Shown here one piece after another: positions 11,358 to 21,734 of a DNA stretch of 64,000 nt (its first letter is position 1; every line of letters starts with the position of its first letter). The notes under the pieces are model-generated. The model saw nothing but the letters and a program-made list of their open reading frames with translations, was not told the origin of the DNA and searched no databases. The DNA is taken from the NCBI GenBank assembly GCA_947561585.1, contig CANNZV010001820.1, positions 1 to 64,000 of the forward strand, written 5' to 3'. The position numbers and the translations under genes are program-made. The stretch is from Caprella mutica. Lineage: Eukaryota > Arthropoda > Malacostraca > Amphipoda > Caprellidae.

Positions 11358-12941
11358 TCACACTACTGACATTTGTTCAGTGCCGTAAGTGTCAGTCTTG
11401 GTGTAGTTACACTTTAATTTAGACAGAGCCTCCGTACTTACATTTCCCTTATTCCCTCCCACCAAAACAACGTGCAAGTCCTGCTTAGAGTTATCTTTAG
11501 GACGACTCAAACCAATTCCCCCAAATTTGAGATCACTCAAATCTACATCCTTCACCTGCACGTCCACAATTTGCAAATTCTCCGATTCGTCGTCGTCCTC
11601 CGAATCGAAATCCATTAATTTATCGTCGATGGAAGGACAGGTTGTTGTCGTGGACTTAGAGCTGCAGTCTGAAAGCCGGTGGTCGTCGACGAATCCCTGC
11701 GAACAGTTCGTCATCTGCAGACATATGGAGCAGTCCGAACTGAGCTTGTGGAAGTTTTCGATTGGAGATGCGACCAGGGATTGATTAGCGAGTCTCTGAG
11801 CCGAGAGAGAACTTTTGATTGGCATTCCTGATGATGAAACAATAGAGTTTCTGTTGGCAAGAGTTTGGCAATGGACACTAGACACCTCGCATAAGAAGCA
11901 GCCCGAGGAGTTAAATTGATTAAGATGTCTATTCAAAGAGTTATAGGAACAGTTGGCGACTTGACACACGCTTCCGTACGTCTGATTATGTTTAGAATTC
12001 GTGGAATTTAAGCAGATTGCACAATTTGCAGGACATCTTGAAGAAATCATTCCTTGATTATCTGTTTGTGTAACTTTGTCGTTACTTTTATTCTCGATGC
12101 TAAGAATTGGAAGTTTGTCACCAAGCAAAAAACTCTCATAAGTTCTCTCCTGCTGCAGTTGGTGATGGTAAAACTCCGTCAATGCGGACTCTGAGCGCGA
12201 AGAATGGAAAGTTTGTTTATTAGTAGCAGAATGGCTGAGTAAGACGCTCTGTGAATATGGAAGAGTCTGCATACATCTGCATACTTTCAGCTCATTTTCC
12301 AGCTGATCGACTTCAGAGGGCGATGAAGTTCCAGCACTGTGTGCCTTCAGCTGCTGTTCAATAAAATTCAACTTCTGCTGTCGAATATTGACTTCGTCCT
12401 TCTTATTTAGACAGTGTCTTGATACTTCGATATTGCAGTGCTCCGAATGCCGACTGAATCCTTCATTTGAGCTGTTCGAATGACTCATGTCGTTGAATTC
12501 TTTCTTCGAGTAACTGAGGGTGTACTGGCCCTTTTTGTCGATAACGAGGGAGGTTTTGGCCTCATCTGAATCCTCTTCTTCACCATCCGTATCATCAAAA
12601 GGGTCATAAGCGTCCCTCTGCTTGCAATTACCCCCCTCTTCGTTCGAATGGAGCACCTGATATCGCCAACCATGATCATCCATGAAGCCATCATCATCAA
12701 TTGAGTGGGAATTGGAGCACTCTCCCCTTTCATTCCTGAATTCCTGATGATTATTCCCACAAGCTGATTGGCAATCCGTTTCATTAGCGAGAAATCTTTT
12801 CTGCTGGTGATTGGTATGCAGATGGTGGCATGATTGGTGGTGGTGAGTGGCGGCGCCGTCGTGGCCTGAAAACAATCGTGTGCAGCTCATGTTGCTGCCG
12901 AACAGCAAGATAATCACCGTCAGGTAGAACACGACCAATAC
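11358..12941 (-). CDS. terminal coding exon of an unidentified membrane protein with a long Ser/Cys/acidic tail
   Basis: The longest non-repetitive host reading frame. The exon starts at 12941, directly after a strong acceptor (TCTTTCTTTCACAG). The frame enters in phase 0 as V-L-V-V-F-Y-L-T, so the gene's start lies upstream in an unseen exon. The first ~16 residues are hydrophobic, the likely end of a last transmembrane helix. About 510 mostly hydrophilic residues follow: His-rich stretch (~30-45), acidic cluster GEEEDSDEA (~120), second acidic cluster DFDSEDDDESE (~470), and three Cys modules of CxxC type (CPANCAIC, CFLC, CSIC) between ~310 and ~435. The C-terminus MSVV fits a class I PDZ ligand (Ser at -2, Val at 0). 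GC and codon use are clearly above the flanks. Stop TGA at 11358-11360. I infer a cytoplasmic tail of a plasma-membrane protein. No recognised domain; not assignable to a family by eye. Confidence 0.8.
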   Translation of the reverse strand, partial: VLVVFYLTVIILLFGSNMSCTRLFSGHDGAATHHHQSCHHLHTNHQQKRFLANETDCQSACGNNHQEFRNERGECSNSHSIDDDGFMDDHGWRYQVLHSNEEGGNCKQRDAYDPFDDTDGEEEDSDEAKTSLVIDKKGQYTLSYSKKEFNDMSHSNSSNEGFSRHSEHCNIEVSRHCLNKKDEVNIRQQKLNFIEQQLKAHSAGTSSPSEVDQLENELKVCRCMQTLPYSQSVLLSHSATNKQTFHSSRSESALTEFYHHQLQQERTYESFLLGDKLPILSIENKSNDKVTQTDNQGMISSRCPANCAICLNSTNSKHNQTYGSVCQVANCSYNSLNRHLNQFNSSGCFLCEVSSVHCQTLANRNSIVSSSGMPIKSSLSAQRLANQSLVASPIENFHKLSSDCSICLQMTNCSQGFVDDHRLSDCSSKSTTTTCPSIDDKLMDFDSEDDDESENLQIVDVQVKDVDLSDLKFGGIGLSRPKDNSKQDLHVVLVGGNKGNVSTEALSKLKCNYTKTDTYGTEQMSVV

Positions 12942-13770
12942 CTGTGAAAGAAAGACAATGGGTTAGATTGGCTAGAGAGAGTTTTGATGATTTGATGGTA
13001 AAATTTACGGATAGAAACCGTGATAGAGGAATTATTAAAGTCTGGTGCTTATAATAATAAATTTCAATAAAAATTATATTGATTTTAGTAAATTTTTGGA
13101 AAAATAGTTTTATTATTCATTATTATATGAATCATTCATACTTGTATGAATATGTTATTATATATTTATTTTTTATTTTTATATATATCATATTTAATGT
13201 ATAAAATTTCCTTTCTGATCTTCCATATCTTTTTCACGCTCTAGAAACAGAGACGTAAAACTAATTACAGTAGGCATTCATTTTCCCATAATATTGAATT
13301 TCAATATCTTTGTTTAAAATACAATAAGAGCAAAGTAAGACTATAGTAAGAATATAGTGAGATTATAGTGAGAATATAGTGAGTGTCAGTGACTTCGTTT
13401 CGCTTTAGTGGAATATTCTTCAACAGAAACATTTAATGTGAACGACACTTGCAGAGATTTGAAAATCTGAAGGAAACCTTCCTTTGATGGTGAAAAACTC
13501 CCTCTAATTTCTGTCCTTATTATTCATACACAGAGTGGGATTAATTCGAGAATCTTAACAATTATTCCGGTGAGAGGGAGGAACATTCCAGGATTTACGC
13601 GTGAGAGAATTGAAGAGCTCTTGAAAAGCCTACTTGAAAATTTCTGGAACCACACTTTGCTGGATAATATTTAAAGAATCTTCCTGAGAAAACGAAGCTA
13701 GAGTCTCATGTTTCGGAGTTGAACCCACACGACAAACTGACTACGACTTCATGCTTCGAGATAATTTAGT
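12942..13770 (-). other. intron sequence upstream of the terminal exon
   Basis: It begins at the acceptor AG (12943-12942 on the minus strand) preceded by a pyrimidine tract. The rest is AT-rich with a short degenerate repeat (AGAATATAGTGAG) at 13340-13385. No upstream exon could be recognised within it. Confidence 0.45.
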
Positions 13771-13858
13771 GGGGGTTTAACGTCTGGAACCAAAGGCCAT
13801 ATCACTGATATAAAAAGGAAGTTGAATACAAGGGACCGGAAGAAGCAGTCAGAATGAA
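13771..13858. repeat. dispersed repeat, copy 1
   Basis: GGTTTAACGTCTGGAACCAA, then CATATCACTGATA, AAAAGGAAGTT, ACAAGGGACCGGAAGA and GCAGTC. The same order of motifs recurs at 59879-60002. Unknown family. Blocks ending AAAAGCTACTC follow twice at 13918-13995. Confidence 0.6.
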
Positions 13859-13859
13859 A

Positions 13860-15285
13860 AATGGTTCAGCAAACAAAGTTATCAATCACCAGTCAGTGAC
13901 AATGCTCATAGATGCATAAAAGCTACTCCATGAACAAAGTAACCCACCACTAGTCAGTGACAAATTGACGATGATCTTGGATGCAGAAAAGCTACTCTGA
14001 CATCATAGTCGCCTATACCACCGGATGGGAAAAAATGAATCAATAATATATTTTTTCTCAAGAAGTGGAAATATTATATATCCTAATATATAACGTTCAA
14101 CGAAAATGATATTTTGATTTCTATTCCTGCACAATGTGCCTGTTGGAGATAACTGAGGTGAAACCATAGAAAAATTGCATACACAGTCATTATAAACTTA
14201 AAACAATATATTGATAACAGCTCCAATAAAAGCCGTCCCTTCAAATCTCATCTCAATGTTTGCTGCGATAAGACAGATCTGAGATTACTATCAGAGAAAA
14301 AAAGACCGGAAGATGAATTCTATTAAAGCAAAACATTAATAAGTTTACAGTTGGTAAAAAAGGAGGAGGAGACTGACGAATCATTTTCAAAAGATATGGA
14401 ATCGATTCAAATATACCTTAATTAAACAGATTATTAAATACGAAAAAGAATAATAAAGAACACATAAATAATAAAATAGGAGAAAACAGTCAAAGATATG
14501 AAGTTATAATTAGTAATTGGTTTTCTTATATGATAGAAAATGTGAACCCATCTGAATATTCGAATCTTACAATAACTTAAAATAAATTTCAAAATCGAAA
14601 TATGATATTTAAAAATATTTATCTTATGACACACTCTTGTAACAAAACATTCGGCATCTCCCATTTTGTTATTTTCATCGGACCGTTTGATCTCCGAGTT
14701 GATAAAAACAATTGGGGTACATGATGCGTTATACCGACATTGTTGCGCTCAATAACAAAGCTCATGGCAAATATTACTTTCCGAACCACTTAACTTAGAG
14801 TCCATTGTTTTGGTGTGTTGCGATACAGAGGCTCTACAACTTCGACAGAGAGGAACAAGTTGCGGTGATGTGAACAAAGTTAAAGCGATGTGATGGGGAA
14901 ATTAAACAACATGCTTTGGGGAGATTTACTGTGAGCAATTGCAGTTGTAAAACAACCATTAGATAAGACAACCATCAGATAAGACAACCATTAGATAATA
15001 CTACCATTAGCTTAAAGAATTTCTGGTAAAAAAAAGCAATAGTTGTAAATGAAGTGCACAATGAAGAGTTAAAACAACCGCCATTTACTTCTCACCACCG
15101 TACAGTTCCACCCCAATGAATTACACCCCAGTGTCTGTATGTTCTAAATAGTTCTCTCCTACCTGTTAAAGGACAAGGAGATAATCTAACAACTATTAGG
15201 GAAGCAATAAACGTCCTACCGCAGGTATTGTCGTCTCAAAAACTGCCCCAAACTCTCCAGAGGATTAATGAACAAAATATACGTG
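13860..15285. other. AT-rich intergenic or intronic DNA, no gene recognised
   Basis: Contains a four-fold 17-bp repeat (CAACCATTAGATAAG) at about 14955-15012 and a degraded MITE arm (TTATATGATAGAAAATGTGA) near 14527. The 76-codon minus-strand frame at 14434-14664 is Phe/Ile-rich and looks like chance. Confidence 0.4.
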
Positions 15286-15289
15286 ATGG

Positions 15290-15385
15290 GGGAGAAGCTT
15301 TGTTGTCTTGAGTGGTGGGGGAGATGGTGGGGGAGAAGGGGGAGAGAGTGGGGGAGAGGGGGGAGGCTGAGGAAGCAGGGAGAGA
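15290..15385 (+). repeat. G-rich low-complexity tract with G-quadruplex potential
   Basis: At least five runs of four or more G within about 65 bases (GGTGGGGGAGATGGTGGGGG, then AAGGGGGAGAGAGTGGGGG). The overlapping minus-strand frame is Pro/Ser low complexity and not called. Confidence 0.7.
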
Positions 15386-15399
15386 TAATGGGGGAGTAG

Positions 15400-16012
15400 A
15401 ATTATTTATTATCTTCGAACAATATAACATCTTCGTTTGAGTTCTGTTCTCATTTTACTGTTGTCCGGATTTGTGGTTTTCTGTTTATCCGGATTTCTCT
15501 GTAGTATTATCACTCGTCAGAAATAATGAACTATGAATTTTTATTAAGAGCATTAAATTGAATGGAAACTTAGAAATAGAGTCTGGATTAATTGGCTATT
15601 TAGAGTGCTGTTTGTAATCGTATTTTTCATTTTCCATATATTCGCGTCTTCCATATTTTTCTGTATTTCGCATTTTTCTGCTTTCCGAATTTTTCGATTC
15701 TCGGATTTTTTCTGTTTTTCAATATTTTCGGATTTTCGGTTTTTTAGAAATCTGTTTTTCAGGTTTTTCGTTCATACCAGATTTTCTTGTTTTATTTTCA
15801 TTTCCGGTGTAATATTTTAATGATGTAGTTAATTGTGTCTTAAGGGACACAATCAAGATGGAACTGCATGCATTGCATTGTTCGATAATTTGATTATTTA
15901 GACATAAATGACAGAAGGTAGAGCAGACTTCACTTATTGGAATAGATATTGAAAATATTGATAACAGTTTAGGGGAACGGGAACATTATTGGAATAGGAA
16001 TTGGAATATGGT
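15400..16012. other. AT-rich spacer, T-rich on the plus strand
   Basis: The 15620-15800 segment is a degenerate TTTTCNGATTTT-like simple repeat, giving a Phe-rich frame that I do not call. No gene seen. Confidence 0.4.
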
Positions 16013-16306
16013 GTGTAGGTAGAGTGTGTAGGTACAGTGTGTAGGTAGATTGTGTAGGTAGAGTGTGTAGGTACAGTGTGTAGGTAGAGTGTGTAGGTAG
16101 AGTGTGGAGTGTGTAGGTAGAGTGTGTAGGTAGAGTGTGGAGTGTGTAGGTAGAGTGTGTAGGTAGAGTGTGTAGATAGAGTGTGTAGGTAGAGTGTGTA
16201 GGTAGAGTGTGTAGGTAGAGTGTGTAGGTAGAGTGTGTAGGTAGAGTGTGTAGGTAGAGTGTGTAGGTAGAGTGTGTAGGTAGAGTGTGTAGGTAGAGTG
16301 TGTAGA
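16013..16306. repeat. 13-bp minisatellite, about 22 copies
   Basis: GTGTAGGTAGAGT units with occasional short or variant units (AGAGTGTGGAGT, GTACAGT). The minus-strand 127-codon frame is a repeat artefact (13-residue period). Confidence 0.95.
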
Positions 16307-16715
16307 TTGCAGGTAAGCTTATCACCCGCAATTCACCGGATGGCAAATTCACAAGATGGTTAATTCACTTTTATGAGACACCTGGTTTTGATTACTAAGT
16401 CAAATGTGGGCCTTGGCAGGTAATTGCTTGGAGTTGAATTTTCTGAGTGGGAATAAGTATGTGGCTGGCCCTAGTTGGTTTCTTCACGGAAAACCTGGCG
16501 CTATCCCGTGGTGAGGGAGACCATCTCAGGGATGGCCTTCGAGCAAATCCTATAAGGGGAGCGGTGGCTGGCACCGGTAACTGATTAGGTTCAGAATAGA
16601 TCTTGAAGCTGAAATTTGTACTCATAATTTCTTCCCACGTCTGTCGGAAGTTCTTTCCTGTGACAGGTTTGGGAGTAAAGTAGCAATAAATGGAGTAGCC
16701 TTAGCGTAGAGTATC
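16307..16715. other. GC-richer unique DNA upstream of a LINE fragment
   Basis: A GC-rich patch at 16455-16580 (CCTGGCGCTATCCCGTGGTG). A 76-codon minus-strand frame covers it but shows no recognisable motif. It could be a 5' part of the LINE relic that follows, but I have no direct support. Confidence 0.3.
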
Positions 16716-17345
16716 GTGACCAGCAGGGTCCCCAGACCTCATACCTTGGTTCTCTGTTATATATTATTTGTATATATGAATTGCGTAGAACTTGACAGTA
16801 GGGAATCCAAGTTTGCTGATGACAGAAAGATTGACATCAACGCTGCAAGTCCAGAGGCCATCGAACAACTCCAACGTGATCTTTCCAACGTGAACAACTC
16901 CAATGTTCGGAAAAGTGGCAGATTTCTTTCAACGTGGACATGTTTAGAGTACTTCATGCTGGTCTTAGAAGCGCTGAAGCTGCCTACACAATACTTGGAG
17001 CCCCAAGGACCCACTGATGTACAAAAGGACCCACTGATGTACAAAAGGATCTTGCAGTGATTACTTCAAAGTCTCTCGACAGTTTCTGGATGCTAAGAAA
17101 AGAGCAAACAAAATCCTTGGGTACATCAAGCGGCAATTCAGGTACTGAAACAAAGAGACAGTCCTCACCCTGTACAACTAGCTGGTTAGACCTATTTTGG
17201 AGTTTGTGGTACAGTTCTGGTCACAAACGTTGCGATTGTGTCTGTCCGGGGTTGTTCTCTTTCCAAGGACGGGAATTGCGGGTCAGAACTCATAGGCAAG
17301 AACAGGAAGACTTAGATAGTCAATGCTCCTTTGAGAAATGAACAT
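16716..17345 (+). pseudogene. CR1/Jockey-group LINE reverse transcriptase fragment
   Basis: A decayed non-LTR retrotransposon reverse transcriptase in several frames. The first segment (16716 on) has a worn GVPQGSxLGPxLF-type block, then SKFADDRKI: FADD (16812-16823) is the RT catalytic motif with both aspartates. Next come AASPEAIEQLQRDL, then in another frame FNVDMFRVLHAGLRSAEAAY, DVQKDLAVITSKSL, KKRANKILGYIKRQF and LVRPILEFVVQFWSQTLR, a string typical of the RT 3' region and C-terminal domain of CR1-like LINEs. Stops and at least two frameshifts break the frame. An exact 20-bp tandem duplication (GGACCCACTGATGTACAAAA) lies at about 17007-17047. Neither a 5' end nor a tail was identified. 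Confidence 0.8.
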
Positions 17346-17389
17346 CAAGCTCACATCTGGCTGTCCACAGGTCTTCCTTGGATGGGGTT

Positions 17390-17515
17390 TTCACTCTCTT
17401 CACTTCTCTCTCCACTTCTCTCTCTCTCTCTCTTCCCTCCACCTCTTTCCACTCTCTCTACCCTCTCTCCACTCTCTCGACTCTCCAATTCAAATCTTTT
17501 CTCTCCCTATACTCC
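17390..17515. repeat. CT-rich low-complexity tract
   Basis: Imperfect CTCTC/CCACTCTCT repeats directly downstream of the LINE fragment. Frames across it are not called. Confidence 0.7.
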
Positions 17516-17925
17516 CCAGATCTCGTGGTGTAATTTTTTAGCGTAAGTGCATGGCTTGTCGTGGCGCTAACAGCTCCCTCGTTTGTCTTCTTCTTTTCCA
17601 CTATCGGGAGAACTTAATTTGCTCTGAGGTTGACGTGGGGATTTACAGACCTACTGCTTTAGACGATAACTAAATTAGAGGTGGCAAATTAAAGCTATTG
17701 CCAGTAGTTCGGTCTTTGAGAATTCAAATAGAGCACTAATGGATTTTTTCAATTCCCAGATTATTCATTGATTGCCGTTGAAGGTCTCAGGTATTTATTC
17801 ATTAGATTCTGTTTGCCAGGCTTTTAGATATGGTAATGACTGTGATGTCAAAACTCTACGGGGAAGACTCTTCAACTTTCGACATTAGAATGGAAGTTAC
17901 CATCAAAAAGGGAAGTTTTGATGGG
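17516..17925. other. unique spacer, no gene seen
   Basis: Moderately AT-rich with no recognisable coding or repeat signal. Confidence 0.35.
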
Positions 17926-18085
17926 GCCAATGAGGGTTAAGTGGGGGCCATAGATGACTAAGAGGGGGCCATGGATGATTAAGAGGGGCCATGGATGATT
18001 AAGAAGGGCCATGGATGATTAAGAGGGGCCATGGATGATTAAGAGGGGGCCATGGATGACTAAGAGCTGTTCATGGATGATTAAG
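17926..18085. repeat. 21-22-bp minisatellite, about 7-8 copies
   Basis: Units GGGGCCATGGATGATTAAGA. The GGGGCCAT plus GATT-AGAG structure resembles part of the 35-bp repeats at 24590 and 57320 (GGGGCCATAGAAGATTGAGA), so it may be a shorter relative. Confidence 0.9.
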
Positions 18086-18089
18086 TGAA

Positions 18090-18407
18090 GCATTTTTACC
18101 AACATGTTTTCTCAACATATTTTACCGCTGTTTTTCACTGCCCTATTTTACCAGCATGTTTTACCAACAATTCCCCGCTGTTTCGCAAAAGTCACCTATT
18201 TTTTGCGCTGTGTTATCTTTCTGTGTGAGATAAGAGGCACAGTGAACGTCTGTTTGTTTTTATGAAAACTTTTACCTCCTGTACAAACAAAGATAGCAAA
18301 GATTATAAAATAGTCTTTAATACATATTTATATACACAATAAGTGGGAGAAGAACTGCAAGTGAGATTCTTCAAATACTAACTGAGGTTCATAACATCAC
18401 TAGCAGT
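18090..18407. other. spacer with degenerate ACATGTTTTACC motifs
   Basis: A few loose copies of CATGTTTTACCAAC and CGCTGTTT. Otherwise no feature. Confidence 0.35.
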
Positions 18408-18567
18408 TAAAACGCTGCGTTTTTTTTACCGTCCAGTTTACGCCTCTTCAATTAATCACGGTTAAATAAATGGAAAACAAATTTACAGTCTATACTAACG
18501 TTTCTACCGCCTTACATTCATTTAACCGTGATTAACTGAAACTGTGCGGTAAAAACGCGGCGTTTTA
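18408..18567. mobile_element. 160-bp MITE-like inverted-repeat element, second family
   Basis: Terminal inverted repeats: TAAAACGCTGCGTTTTTTTT on the left and the complement of AAAACGCCGCGTTTTTACCG on the right. The inner arms also pair (TTAATCACGGTTAAAT with ATTTAACCGTGATTAA). TA at both ends is compatible with a TA target duplication. No ORF. Confidence 0.75.
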
Positions 18568-18569
18568 TC

Positions 18570-19552
18570 TGATAGTAGAAAATAGGCCTAAGAGTTTGTT
18601 TTCTAGACCCATTCTTCGATTTTTCACTAATATCATTTTAATCTGAATATAACTTATTTGCCTGTTTAAAACTTTACCAATGTTATATTGATAACAATCA
18701 CGTGTCTTTAAATGTTTTATTTTCCATCATTACTCCAGATCACAATTATCCCACAAGATTCTCCAATAATAATCTCCTAGTACCAATCCATAGACTAAAA
18801 TCAACTCACAATAGTTTTATCATATCCTCAATGAGTTAATATAATTATTTATTACCTGTACATATAAAAGAAAGCAGTAATTATGATAGATTTGAGAAGG
18901 TACTGAAGCTTCTTTTTATTAATTGATTAATAATTGTTGGTATACTCTGATTTATCTTAAGCCACCCATCATGATGTGTAAGCTATATTATTGATAAAAT
19001 TTATATGGTACTACATTGTTTTTGCTTTTGATTAGAAACATATTTATAATAACTAACTATCAATTTTGTAATATCTATATTACAAAATTCTTTTTTTTTT
19101 CTATTTGTAATTTCAGTTTTTTTATCAATAGTTTTATAATTAGGTTAGTTTGTCTGAATAGCTTGATGGGCTTGAGGAAATTAATTACTTCAATAAAATG
19201 GTTTGAATTTCTAAAATGTATCTATCTTATGTAAATGACCTTTTACCTATATTTAGAATCTGTAATGAACTTTATTATTATTTTACCGATTTATTTTCAG
19301 CATGTACATACTTTCCCTCTATACTTTAAAATTTTTAGCAATAAGCTATTTATATATAGACTATTTATCTACATACACGTGTGAAGGTATAGAAAAATAA
19401 CGAAGGCACGATTGCAATCAAGGTAATTCTCCTTCATTGGTCTTCTTTTTCCTTTATGGTCATGAAGGCTCTGTGGCTATTTTCCCAATGCTATTTTGGC
19501 AAGAGTGTATAAATACATTTATAAGAGTTAATATATTGGTCTAGACTTGAAA
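18570..19552. other. AT-rich spacer, no gene seen
   Basis: Long AT-rich unique stretch. The 72-codon plus-strand frame at 19016 is Ile/Phe-rich and probably chance. Confidence 0.45.
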
Positions 19553-19745
19553 GGGTAGGCTCCTAGTTATCGAACGCTTCTATATTTTCGATCAAATAAG
19601 AAAAAGTAAATAATTAAAAAATTAACTCGTTTTCTTAACAGGAATCATGGATACTAATTAAAATAATTAGTTAATATATCTTCTTATTTACTTTTTAAAT
19701 ATGGTCGGAAATGTGAAACTGTCCGATAAATCGTAACTAACCCTA
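19553..19745. mobile_element. MITE-like element, near-complete copy
   Basis: Main family: the outer left arm (CTATATTTTCGATCAAATAAG) and right arm (CGGAAATGTGAAACTGTCCG, ending CCCTA). Only the right half of the central palindrome remains (AATCATGGATACTAATTA). Confidence 0.75.
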
Positions 19746-20280
19746 CTCCATTATATTGTAAGTATATTCAATTCCTGCTAATGTATGAATTAACTTTAAA
19801 TAATATTGAAAATATAAATATTATAATGTGTAAATTAATCATGCTACCTAAAGGCTACCTAACTAAGCATTATCATCTCTCATTTAGATATGTGTAGTTG
19901 CATGAAATTATTCCTATCTATATTGTATAACCTACCAACTATATACAGTTATCGATGAGCAAATCAAACATCAAAGTGTAATTTCATACAAAAAAATACA
20001 TTCAAGTTTTGTAGCCAATAATCGAAATATTTTGGCTAATTTCTTTTTACAATTTAGTTCAAATATTTCATTTCTTTAATAATTTTCTTTGTAGAAAGAG
20101 TTACCCAGCAATGAAATGCTGGTCTCTATTTTGTAGGTCATTTGAAGCAAAAATTATCCTATCAAGAAGTTGAAGAGTTACTCAAATATTAGAACCAATT
20201 ACCGTGGAGTTATTGTCAATATACGCAATATTAGTAACGATCATATTGTTAGTGAAATTCAGTTAGGTATTGTACGTAAA
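19746..20280. other. AT-rich spacer, no gene seen
   Basis: No coding or structural feature recognised. Confidence 0.4.
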
Positions 20281-20284
20281 ATAA

Positions 20285-20362
20285 TGTATTCCCATACAGT
20301 TATGTATTCCCGTACAGTTACGTATTACCGTATAGTTACGTATTACCGTTCAGTTACGTATA
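20285..20362. repeat. 18-bp tandem repeat, about 4-5 copies
   Basis: Units like GTATTACCGTACAGTTAC with point differences between units. It lies just before the 31-bp array. Confidence 0.8.
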
Positions 20363-20371
20363 ACTTAGTTC

Positions 20372-20735
20372 AATATAGGAAGAATATAGCTCAAATAAAG
20401 GAAATATAGGAAGAATATAGCTCAAATAAAGGAAATATAGGAAGAATATAGCTCAAATAAAGGAAATATAGGAAGAATATAGCTCAAATAAAGGAAATAT
20501 AGGAAGAATATAGCTCAAATGAAGGAAATATAGGAAGAATATAGCTCAAATAAAGGAAATATAGGAAGAATATAGCTCAAATAAAGAAAATATATGAAGA
20601 ATATAGCTCAAATAAAAGAAATATAGGAAGAATATAGCTAAAATAAAGGAAATATAGGAAGAATATAGCTCAAATAAAGGAAATATAGGAAGAATATAGC
20701 TCATATAAAGGAAATATAAGAAGAATATCGTTCAA
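20372..20735. repeat. 31-bp minisatellite, about 12 copies
   Basis: Units of GGAAGAATATAGCTCAAAT plus AAAGGAAATATA. The last units are the most diverged. Confidence 0.95.
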
Positions 20736-20809
20736 AAATGGAAAGACAGTGAAGGAAGGATAGAAAAGTAATATATTAACATTCAGTTCACTCTGGCTAT
20801 TTCACTCCT

Positions 20810-20940
20810 CACTCACCCCGACCAGTAGCGTCGCTTCTATCGTCATGTAGTCGTGCACTCGTGACGTCATCGCATCCTTCATCGCTGCGTCTATTGGTGG
20901 GGACATGTTTGTGCGTTAGTAAAACCTTCTCTGATTGGCT
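20810..20940. promoter_or_regulatory. CpG-containing promoter-like patch with CRE and CCAAT-type boxes
   Basis: A short stretch with many CpGs in AT-rich surroundings. It contains a perfect CRE/ATF palindrome TGACGTCA (20862-20869) and two inverted CCAAT boxes (ATTGG at 20893-20897 and 20934-20938). No gene start was found on either side, so its role as a promoter is inferred from composition and motifs alone. Confidence 0.3.
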
Positions 20941-21274
20941 GATAGGTTTGTACGTGTTTAGAACATGTTTCGATGTGATTTCTATTATTCTGAAATGATA
21001 CTTTCTTTTTTTTTCTTTTCCTCTGAAGTTGAGAGTAAAAAGTTTTTTTAAGTTTCAGAGGCGTTCCTCGCGTTCAAGGATCACGTTCCTGCAAAGTAAC
21101 GGAAAGCTGTTTAGAAAAACAAATAAATGATGCGTTTAGAAGTTTCCATGAAGAAAAACATCATTAATATTTACTTTGTAAATACATTTATTGCTTTCAA
21201 ACCTTTATGTTTTCGAAAGTTTTTTATTGAATATATCGTTCTAAGTAAAATATATCTAAGTGGTTTATTTAGAT

Positions 21275-21733
21275 GCTAGTTATTAAGATATAGTTATTAA
21301 GATATAGTTATTAAGATATAGTTATTAAGATATAGTTATTAAGATATAGTTATTAAGATATAGTTATTGAGATATAGTTATTAAGATATAGTTATTAAGA
21401 TATAGTTATTAAGATATAGTTATTAAGATATAGTTATTAAGATATAGTTATTAAGATATAGTTATTAAGATATAGTTATTAGGATATAGTTATTAAGATA
21501 TAGTTATTAGGATATAGTTATTAAGATATAGTTATTAAGATATAGTTATTAGGATATAGTTATTAAGATATAGTTATTAAGATATAGTTATTAAGATATA
21601 GTTATTAAGATATAGTTATTAAGATATAGTTATTAGGATATAGTTATTAAGATATAGTTATTAAGATATAGTTATTAAGATATAGTTATTAGGATATAGT
21701 TATTAAGATATAGTTATTAAGATATAGTTAAGA
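21275..21733. repeat. 14-bp minisatellite, about 32 copies
   Basis: GATATAGTTATTAA repeated almost without change; the main variant has TTAG in place of TTAA. It is the most homogeneous array in the window and so probably young or frequently homogenised. Confidence 0.95.
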
Positions 21734-21734
21734 T

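Noticed and set aside
11527..11784. Plus-strand 85-codon frame and minus-strand 99-codon frame inside the terminal exon
   Set aside because: Overlap the much longer minus-strand coding frame with its acceptor site and stop; treated as shadows.
13690..13760. Possible tRNA-derived B-box on the minus strand (CGGAGTTGAACCCACACG)
   Set aside because: It only partly matches the B-box consensus, and no A-box or cloverleaf was found at the right distance.
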